Origin: Ailurus styani
Lineage: Eukaryota > Chordata > Mammalia > Carnivora > Ailuridae
Length of the DNA: 64,000 bases
Assembly (NCBI GenBank): GCA_002007465.1
Contig: LNAC01000036.1
Coordinates: forward strand, 3,893,016 to 3,957,015
Direction: 5' to 3'
The translations under genes were made by a program, and so were the position numbers. Position 1 is the first letter of the stretch; the number at the start of each line of letters is the position of its first letter. The notes beneath the pieces were generated by a model. That model searched no databases. It was not told where the DNA came from and worked only from the letters and a program-made list of their open reading frames with translations. This document shows, piece after piece, positions 58,301-64,000 of the stretch.

Positions 58301-61300
58301 TGTGTTAGAACTACAGAGAGAAAGGTGCTCCGTTTCTGTGAAGCTGGTAGAGAGGAAGCCTGCCGCCCGCAGGGACCACCTGCCAGAGAATGAAGTCGAG
58401 ATAGGGGTGGGGACAGGGCCGAGAGAGAGAACAAATACAGAACCCCTGGATACAGCCATGCCTGATGTTAGCTGCCTTCTAATTTTCCATGGCACGAGCC
58501 AGTCAGTGTCTGGCTTAGGTCAGCGTGAGTGAGGATTTTATTTCCAGGGATCAAGCGTTTTGACGGCACTCAGAGCCAGGGAAGGGAGTAAAAGGGAGGG
58601 CTATTTGGCTCCCCTGTAACCATCCTGTATCCATGCAGGGATGTGACAGCGTGTGTCCACAAGAGAGGCAAAGCTTCCTAGGCCTGCTCCCCGCTCCTCC
58701 CCACCTTCCTCCCTCCCTCCCTCACCACTACCACCACCCCCACTTACTCGAGCGTCTTCAGCCGGCACATCCCCTCGAGGACCCCCATCAACACTGCGGT
58801 GTCCTCCTCGTCAAACGGATTGTTGGACAAGCTGGAGGGGACCGAGTGCGAGGTGAGTGTCAGAAAGGCTGCTCGGCTCCGGAGCTGAGCTGTCTCACTA
58901 GCCGCCTGTACCTCTCAGTGCCCTCAGGGGGGCAACTCGGGGTCTGCACACCCCACACCACCCTCTTCGTCCAGGCCCCGCCGGGGCACTGCTGGCTCGA
59001 GGGCTGCGCTTTGGGGCCCCTGAGGACGGGGCATGGCCGTCTCAGCCGACCCAGCTGAGAAAGGACGCCCTGAATGAGGGCTGCGAACGAGGAGGCCAGG
59101 GGCAGGGGACACACGGACACACACATTCGTGCAGTGATCTCTTCAGCCCCATAACCCTGTCTATACACCGACGCCCATAGCTCCCCAGGCAGAGAAGGGT
59201 GATGACCCCCATTTTCCATTTTCCATGAGCCGGCCTGAGCTCAGACAGGCACACTCACTCATCCTGGGTCACTGAGCCAGTGCTGAGTTGGGACCAATAA
59301 GACAGTGCTCAGCCTTCCCAGGCCCCACCCAGGATTGCTGGGCTTCATCAGGGAGCCAGGCAATAGGCTGAAGTCTCACCACCCACCTTAACAAAGGCCC
59401 AGCTGTCCGCTCTACCCCTGCCCTCGGCTGGGCCATCCCTTCCCGGATCCTCCCCTCCCCCACTCTGCGACTCACTCCAGCTCCTCCAGGTGGTGGCAGT
59501 GGCTCAGCCCAGATGTCAGGTGGGCCAGGCCCTTGGAGCTCACACAGCTGGAGGTCAGCCTGGCGGGAGTCAAAGGCAGCGGGTCAGGCAGGGACTTGAG
59601 GTCTTGAGAGCTCTGAATGTTGCCAGCAGAGGCCAAGGAGCAGGGGTAGGGCGGGGAGGAGGCGCCCTCCTTCCTTCATAAACCTCCCCTCCCCCATGGA
59701 ATCATTAAGCTTAGATATATTTTAGACCAGTGGAATAGTTCCCTAAACCAAACTCAGGTAGCAACTTCACCACCTCTGCCACAGTCGGGCATCACTGTAA
59801 GTCTAGCTAGTGATGGGCTTTTACCATGAGCTCTGCATCTTTATGTAAACCACAAAACGGAGTAGCAAGTATGAGAGAAGTGTTAAAGATACATCGGCAC
59901 CAAAGGGACATCTGCTCCTGGATGCAATCAGTTGGATTAAAAGAGAATTAACAGTGAGAAAAGCTTCATTTTGCAACCGTCGTATTGACATTTGATTGAG
60001 GCAAGAATTATCGATGGGGGGTGAAATCAGGTGATGACAACGTGAGGAAGGACAGAATATCTACAGCGTCTTGAAGTGTCTCCCTACAAAATGTGGGTTA
60101 ATCAGAAAGGGGAAAACAGTAGCTTTGCAGGGGAAGAAAACCAGCAGACGTCCCCACCTCCAGCGGTGGAATCACATTATCGCCAGTCGTGGGGCGGGGG
60201 GGGGGGGGTGGGGGGACAAAGAGACAAAGTGTGCCTCCAGAGGAGGACACAACACCACCTCTGTGAGTTTCTGCCCCAGGTGCAGGAACTGAGATGTAAA
60301 TGTCATGACAATATCATGCAAGGCAAAGAGGGGCTGAGGACCCTTCCAGATTGGAGACAGAAGGCAAATGACAATTAAGGGTAGTGCGTGATCCTAGGTG
60401 GAATCCAGGGCTGGGGGGGAAGAATGTAACAAACAACATGACCAGCACATTTGGCAAAATTGGAATATGAACGGTAGCTTTGATAATGATAGCGTGCCGA
60501 TGTTAAATTTCCTGCATTTTATACGTTTACGGGATTACGGGAGGGAATGTTCTTGTTCTTGGGCAATTCACTGAAATCGTCAAGGGTGAAGGGGCACGTT
60601 TATGCAACTACTTTCAAATGGCTCAGAAAAACGGGGAGAGAGAACAGAAGGGAGGGGTAAGGAAGGAGGGAGGAAGGGAGAAAGAGCAAAGGTGAAAAAA
60701 TATTGACAAGGGGTAAATTTGGGAAAATGGTATATGGAACTGCTTCTAGATCTTCTGTTCATTTGCAGTTAGTTCAAATAATAAAGGGGGAAAAGGAAAA
60801 AGGGAAAGCACCGAAGAGGAAATTACTCTTGCCACATGCGAATGACCACATGACCACTCTGGCCATGCGAATGACCACACACTCAGCCAACCTTTCTGGG
60901 GCTGTGAGTGGTGCCAGCCCCTGGGGTGGGGACACAGAGCTCCTCTGAGCCCAGGGCTGGGAAGGGCAGGAAGTGTGGGGGCAGAGCACGGGCGAGTGAA
61001 CATCTCGTCTGCATACCTGAATGTCTTCAGCTCAGACAGGGACCCAAGGAGGCTTTGCAGCAGCAGGGAGCTGGTGTCACAGAGGTTCACCTGGGACAAG
61101 CTGCAAAGGCCCGAGCATATTCCAGAGGATTTCAGGTTGGATGGTCCTCAGGGATCATCCAGCATACACAGATGGGGAGCTCAAGAGAGGGAAAGGAACC
61201 ACCCAAGAGTTTGGGGCTGGCGGGGGGTGGGGGGAGACACCTAGGCTGCCCTGGGGCTCTCCCCGCACTGGCCAAGTGTGATTCTCTCCTGCTTAGGGAA

Positions 61301-62946
61301 ACAAGATGGCCAGACAAAGTAATGTTGCCCCAGGCTCTGCTCATTCCCATCCTGGACTGGTCAGCCTCTCCCATGTGGCCTGGTTGGGGCACTGGGGGGT
61401 GATCAGAGAACTCAGGGCCCTAGAGGGGTGTTTTGGGATTCTGACCTGAGCTGCTGCAGCCTGGCACATGTCTCCATCAGCTGCCAGACAAGAAGGTTGT
61501 GGTGGGTCCCAAGGTCACAGTGAGCCAACCTGGAGGTAGACAGGGTGTCAGGAGTTTCTGAACACCTGGCTCACTACTGGGGACTCAGTCCCTGCCTAGA
61601 AGGAGCTTACCTTTTAGGGGTAAATAAACATGAATGAAATAAAGTCCCACGGTTTTCTATTCAACTATGGGACGTGCTATGAAGGAGAAGTCCAGATGGG
61701 GCAGCTGGTATGGCTGTGCAGGTTGTTCACTGCACAAAGGGACCCAGCTAAGGAGGTGAGTGGGGGCTGAGATCCAGCTGTGTGTGGTCTGTTCCCCAGA
61801 ATGTACACATGCAGGGCTGCATTCATTCAAAAGGGGTGACATTTTAATTTCCAAAATGTGCTGTATGGATTAGGGGTGCTATGAATCCAGGCATCTATAA
61901 CGGTGGATCATGGGAGAATTTGACTATATCTGGGTGTTCAGAGGGGCTTTCCTGAGGTGGTGGCGTTTCAGCTGAGACTTGGATAAGGGAGAGTCGGCCA
62001 TGTAAAGGAGGCAGAAGGTAGGGAAGGAGAGAACATTCTGGTCCAGGGACAGCCTGTGCAAAGGCCCCGATGTCAAACGGAGCAAGATGGTGTTGGGCGA
62101 ACTGAAAGGTGGTGGGGATGGCTGGAGCTGAGACTGAGGTTTGGGATGGGGTTGAACAGGTTGGGCCAGACCTCTTTGGCCATGTAGACACTTTGGACAT
62201 CAAAGGACTCTAAGCGAGGCACGAGAACTATTGATCGGAAACAGCAGTTACCCCCACCCCCGGCCCATTACCAGCTACCCTCCTGGGGGCCCACGTACTA
62301 GGTCCTACCTGAGGGCCACGGCCTCTGGGTTCTCCTTACGGGGAAACTCCAACTGGAGAGAGAGCTGCTGCTGGGTCTCGGAAATGCTGAGGAGAGAATG
62401 GGTAGCCAGTGTGAGCTCCAAAGCATCTTTCCCATGGAGGCTGAGCTCCACCTGGGGAGCCCGTCTCCCGACTGGACCTAGGTCAGTGGGACTCCAAAGC
62501 CTTTGCTCTTAGCCACTCCATGTCACTCTGTCACCTCTAGTCCTAGAGCCACAATATGTGCTTACTGTAATCCAGGGGCCACTTCCAGACAACCAGTGTG
62601 GACTCCCAGCTGTGTCTACCTGGGATCCATCAGCTCTTTGTCTTAATTCTGGGGCTGCCTTCCTCTCTCTGGCCCTGTGGCTTGATTACTGCACAAGTCC
62701 CAACAAATACATATAGCCCCTGCCATCTTGGAGATCCAGAGAATTTGCTAGTGACACAGCTATTACCCCACAGGGCAAGAGACTGATGTCTAGGTGAGAG
62801 ATGGTCCCAACAGTCATGAAAAGATGAAGAATTCTGAGGGGCCTCCTCCTTCCACTTACCTTATTTCAGTGATGCTGGCTGAGGCCTGGGTGCAGACTTC
62901 TAGCAGGGCGAGCACCCCGACTTTGCCTACCCATGGTTCCTCCACC
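49247..62946 (-). CDS. NLRC5: NLRC5, C-terminal 477 residues in 17 exons (leucine-rich repeats)
   Basis: NLRC5 is the interferon-gamma-inducible NOD-like receptor that enters the nucleus and transactivates MHC class I genes. This window holds only the C-terminal part of its very long LRR domain (human protein about 1,866 aa). The joined exons read without interruption from VEEPWVGKVG to the C-terminus QPQPPRGT and stop. They align with remembered human NLRC5 repeat after repeat, for example LTSSCVS, HCHHLEELDLSNN and ALLLLGRALDG-type segments. Most exons are 84 bp, phase 2 at both ends, and encode one 28-residue ribonuclease-inhibitor-type repeat with the pattern LxLSxNxIGDxG. No transactivation or NACHT segment is present here; those exons lie beyond 64,000. 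No stop or frameshift interrupts the reading frame. Confidence 0.95.
49830..50055 (-). repeat. MIR, nearly complete
   Basis: gtgcttactacgtgctaggc, cattttacagatgaggaaat, gagctgggatttgatccggg. NLRC5 last intron. Confidence 0.93.
50185..50268 (-). CDS. NLRC5: NLRC5 LRR exon (residues 414-440)
   Basis: 84 bp, phase 2-2. Encodes LEKNQITASG to GIQVI. The acceptor TTGGGAAG follows a purine-rich stretch and looks weak. Donor CG|GTAAAA. Confidence 0.94.
50578..50661 (-). CDS. NLRC5: NLRC5 LRR exon (residues 386-412)
   Basis: 84 bp, phase 2-2. Encodes LSWNLLGDEA to LKKM. Acceptor CTGGCAG, donor GA|GTATGA. LSWNLLGDEAAAELA is identical to the human segment as I recall it. Confidence 0.96.
51560..51713 (+). 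mobile_element. Carnivore L1 3' end
   Basis: gagcgctgggtgttatataa, then ccattatatgttaattgaat and an A-rich tail, matching the 3' end of carnivore L1 elements. Intron of NLRC5 between exons 52,297 and 50,661. Confidence 0.88.
52297..52380 (-). CDS. NLRC5: NLRC5 LRR exon (residues 358-384)
   Basis: 84 bp, phase 2-2. Encodes LVSCEIDNHA to LEEI. Acceptor CCCCAG, donor CT|GTGAGT. Confidence 0.95.
52635..52706 (-). CDS. NLRC5: NLRC5 LRR exon (residues 334-356), 24-residue repeat
   Basis: 72 bp, phase 2-2. Encodes LAENSLAGGV to LLRQI. Acceptor CCCCACAG, donor AA|GTGAGT. The shortest repeat seen here. Confidence 0.94.
52791..52874 (-). CDS. NLRC5: NLRC5 LRR exon (residues 306-332)
   Basis: 84 bp, phase 2-2. 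Encodes LPSSGLSLER to YVEEI. Acceptor TCCCCAG, donor AG|GTGAGT. The following intron is only 84 bp. Confidence 0.94.
53589..53666 (-). CDS. NLRC5: NLRC5 LRR exon (residues 280-304), 26-residue repeat
   Basis: 78 bp, phase 2-2. Encodes LGYNVLGDIT to RLRVL. Acceptor TTCCAG, donor CG|GTGAGT. Two residues shorter than the standard repeat, as in human. Confidence 0.95.
53805..53888 (-). CDS. NLRC5: NLRC5 LRR exon (residues 252-278)
   Basis: 84 bp, phase 2-2. Encodes ISGNGIGPAG to LEEL. Acceptor CCCTCAG, donor AT|GTAAGT. A 138-bp intron separates it from the next exon. Confidence 0.95.
54197..54280 (-). CDS. NLRC5: NLRC5 LRR exon (residues 224-250)
   Basis: 84 bp, phase 2-2. Encodes LSHNQIRDFG to ELRKI. 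Acceptor CCCCAAG (AAG, not CAG), donor GA|GTGAGT. Confidence 0.95.
54680..54763 (-). CDS. NLRC5: NLRC5 LRR exon (residues 196-222)
   Basis: 84 bp, phase 2-2. Encodes LSRNGIGDIG to SLKEL. Donor GG|GTGAGT. The split codon at the 3' junction is GG|C (Gly223) where most neighbouring repeats and human have Asp. Confidence 0.95.
55570..55768 (+). mobile_element. CAN-SINE with 17-bp target duplication
   Basis: Flanked by aaagaatgtgttatatc (55553-55569) and aaagactgtgttatatc (55766-55782), one mismatch in 17. Head ggggcaccgggctggctcag. In the NLRC5 intron between the exons at 56,188 and 54,763. Confidence 0.96.
56188..56271 (-). CDS. NLRC5: NLRC5 LRR exon (residues 168-194)
   Basis: 84 bp, phase 2-2. 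Encodes LSHLPLGSSA to VLRSL. Acceptor CCTCCAG, donor CG|GTGAGT. Confidence 0.95.
56787..56862 (+). repeat. Compound (AAT)n-(AAC)n-(TAG)n-(CAG)n microsatellite
   Basis: ataataataataataataat grades into aacaacaaca, then tagtagtag and cagcagcag. It is attached to the 5' side of a reverse MIR. In the NLRC5 intron at 56,272-58,747. Confidence 0.95.
56863..57060 (-). repeat. MIR, nearly complete
   Basis: aactctgtgccaggctctgt, atctcatttaatccttgcca, gtaatttgcccaagctcaca. Abuts the AAT-type microsatellite. Confidence 0.9.
58748..58831 (-). CDS. NLRC5: NLRC5 LRR exon (residues 140-166)
   Basis: 84 bp, phase 2-2. Encodes LSNNPFDEED to LKTL. Acceptor CTCCAG, donor GA|GTAAGT. Human equivalent LSNNQFDEEG. 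Confidence 0.95.
59476..59559 (-). CDS. NLRC5: NLRC5 LRR exon (residues 112-138)
   Basis: 84 bp, phase 2-2. Encodes LTSSCVSSKG to LEEL. Acceptor CCGCCAG, donor GA|GTGAGT. Preserves the HCHHLEEL segment of human NLRC5. Confidence 0.95.
60060..60785 (+). mobile_element. Old L1-type 3' end
   Basis: ggttaatcagaaaggggaaa near the start and gggaaaatggtatatggaac near the end resemble the 3' UTR of old mammalian L1 families. Interrupted by G runs and a purine tract. Upstream 59,700-60,060 may belong to it. Exact subfamily not assigned. Confidence 0.6.
61017..61100 (-). CDS. NLRC5: NLRC5 LRR exon (residues 84-110)
   Basis: 84 bp, phase 2-2. Encodes LSQVNLCDTS to LKTF. Acceptor TTTGCAG, donor AG|GTATGC. 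The acidic loop after LC is about three residues shorter than in the human protein as I recall it, which restores the standard 28-residue repeat. Confidence 0.93.
61446..61529 (-). CDS. NLRC5: NLRC5 LRR exon (residues 56-82)
   Basis: 84 bp, phase 2-2. Encodes LAHCDLGTHH to RLQQL. Acceptor CCTCCAG. The donor AG|GTCAGA departs from the GTRAG rule and looks weak, but frame and homology support it. Confidence 0.93.
61590..62170. repeat. L2-like fragment
   Basis: gtggcgtttcagctgagact, gagaacattctggtccaggg, cctgtgcaaaggccccgatg. NLRC5 intron between exons 62,309 and 61,529. Confidence 0.6.
62309..62386 (-). CDS. NLRC5: NLRC5 LRR exon (residues 29-54)
   Basis: 78 bp, phase 2-2. Encodes ISETQQQLSL to PEAVAL. 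Acceptor CTCCTCAG, donor AG|GTAGGA. One residue shorter than the remembered human segment (PRKENPE against PRQEENPE). Confidence 0.93.
62860..62946 (-). CDS. NLRC5: NLRC5 LRR exon (fragment residues 1-28)
   Basis: 87 bp, phase 2-2, acceptor GCAACAG, donor AG|GTAAGT. Encodes VEEPWVGKVG to ASITEI. It corresponds to the human segment RVQEPWADRA to SVTEIS. First NLRC5 exon visible; no further exon is recognisable up to 64,000. Confidence 0.92.
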
Positions 62947-63299
62947 CTGTTGCAGAAACAGAAAGAGATGAAGTTCCCCCAGGATGAGCTGGGGAGCTGT
63001 GGGGGGGGGCCAAGGGCGGGGCTCAGAGGCTTTTTGGCTTTACTTAAAAATTACAAAATTACACAACTAGGCACAAGCATAAAACAGGAAACTAGCATTA
63101 TCCTTGTTCTGACAGTTACTACAACAATCCCTGCAGAAAAGATTCTTTTTTTAAAACAATAGTTTTAGACTTAAGGAAAGGTCCATATAGCGTTACATGG
63201 CAAAGGAAATACAACCATATATAAAATATCCCCATTTTATATTTAAAAAAAGAAAAATATGTATGGAAGGAAAAGAAAACATGGATAGAAACGGAGACA

Positions 63300-63490
63300 G
63301 GGATGCCTGGGTGGCTCAGTTGGTTAAGCGTCTGCCGTCTGCTCAGATCATGATCCCAGTGTCCTGGGATCAAGCCCCACGTTGGGCTCCCTGCTCAGCG
63401 GAGAGTCTGTTTCTCTCTCTCTCTCCCCCCCACCCCTCTACCCAACTTGTGCTTTTTTGCTTACTCTCTCTCAAATTAATAAATAAAATA
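63300..63490 (+). mobile_element. CAN-SINE
   Basis: Head gggatgcctgggtggctcag, tail caaattaataaataaaata. In the NLRC5 intron at the window edge. Confidence 0.95.
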
Positions 63491-63807
63491 ACTATTTAAT
63501 TATGAGATACGAGGAAAATATATGAAAAGTTAACAATGGTTGTTTAGATGGTAAAATTCTCACAAGTAGTTTCTTCCTTTCTTCCTTAGTTTCCAATATT
63601 TTTCCGGACTTCCTACAATGTGCTTGCATTAATTTAGAAGCAGAAAAAAAGAGAGTTGTTTAAAATATTTCTGCTTTTGAAGTTGAGTTTTTTTTTTTCA
63701 AAGTACTATTTTCTTATGTTCATCTGGATTTTCCACAGATCTCTACGATGAGCGCGGATTATTTTTAGAGTACGAAAAGTTTTATTTTAAAGCGTTATTT
63801 TGGGCGA

Positions 63808-64000
63808 TCCAGCAATTCTGGGTAGATACCCAAAAGAACTGAAAGCAGAGACAGAAAGAGGCATTTGGACACCCGTGGTGGCCGCAGCATTAAGAACCAC
63901 AGCCAAAACGTGGAGCCCTCCAAGGGTCCGCGGATGGCCGGACAGACCAACGGAACGCGGTGTCTACCGACAAAGCAACGCTGACCAGCCTGGAAAAGGA
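63808..64000 (+). mobile_element. L1 fragment running off the window
   Basis: gatccagcaattctgggtag, acccaaaagaactgaaagca and gcatttggacacccgtggtg match the L1 ORF2-end region, degraded by CpG decay. Confidence 0.85.

Larger units (their letters stand above)
62947..64000 (-). other. NLRC5: NLRC5 intron at window edge
   Basis: No exon visible. AT-rich sequence with a plus-strand SINE (63,300-63,490) and the start of an L1 segment (63,808 onward). Confidence 0.75.

Noticed and set aside
58040..58560. Exon-like GC-balanced stretch in an NLRC5 intron
   Set aside because: No LRR frame; wording such as cctggatacagccatgcctg suggests an old interspersed repeat whose family I cannot name.
62947..64000. 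Additional upstream NLRC5 LRR exon
   Set aside because: No phase-2 frame with LRR pattern and splice sites; the interval is AT-rich with a SINE and an L1.

Overview
This window is ordinary nuclear DNA of a placental mammal, almost certainly a caniform carnivore. About a dozen tRNA-derived CAN-SINEs show this: each has the head 'cctgggtggctcag', a CT-rich middle and an AATAAA/poly(A) tail. They are of the dog/bear/mustelid type, not the cat type. The copy at 30507-30687 has the 'TGCCTACTTGTAATCTC' tail that I associate with weasel-family genomes. That narrower placement is inference. Bacterial features (operons, Shine-Dalgarno sites, CRISPR) do not apply.

Two protein genes are present, both on the minus strand and in the NLRC5-CPNE2 order known from human chromosome 16q13. 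The right part (about 48,290-64,000) is the 3' quarter of NLRC5: 17 exons give 477 C-terminal residues, all leucine-rich repeats, followed by a ~960-nt 3' UTR with an AATAAA signal. The rest of NLRC5 (N-terminal domain, NACHT, earlier LRRs) lies beyond 64,000. The left part (below 1 to about 41,300) is CPNE2 (copine-2): 13 coding exons give residues 1-434 of an expected 548, from the start ATG at 26,528 through both C2 domains and most of the von Willebrand A domain. The last ~114 codons lie below position 1. The noncoding first exon should sit in the CpG-rich block at about 40,200-41,340, most of which is a 755-base N gap.

Layout: 1-4,401 CPNE2 intron 14, including a CpG-dense stretch; 4,402-26,563 CPNE2 exons 14 to 2, with a 750-bp CA/CT microsatellite in intron 9; 26,564-~40,300 the ~14-kb intron 1, with a second CpG-rich patch around another N gap; 40,200-41,340 the CPNE2 promoter; 41,340-48,290 the intergenic spacer; 48,290-49,358 the NLRC5 terminal exon; 49,359-62,946 the NLRC5 LRR exons; 62,947-64,000 intron ending inside an L1.

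The two gene products are not known to work together. NLRC5 is the interferon-inducible transactivator of MHC class I genes. Copine-2 is a calcium-dependent phospholipid-binding protein. Splice sites were set by GT/AG, frame continuity and agreement with the remembered human protein; all exons join without a frameshift. I found no undescribed system. The useful observations concern assembly artefacts, nested mobile elements, the one-repeat-per-exon design of NLRC5, and inverted SINE pairs in CPNE2 introns.
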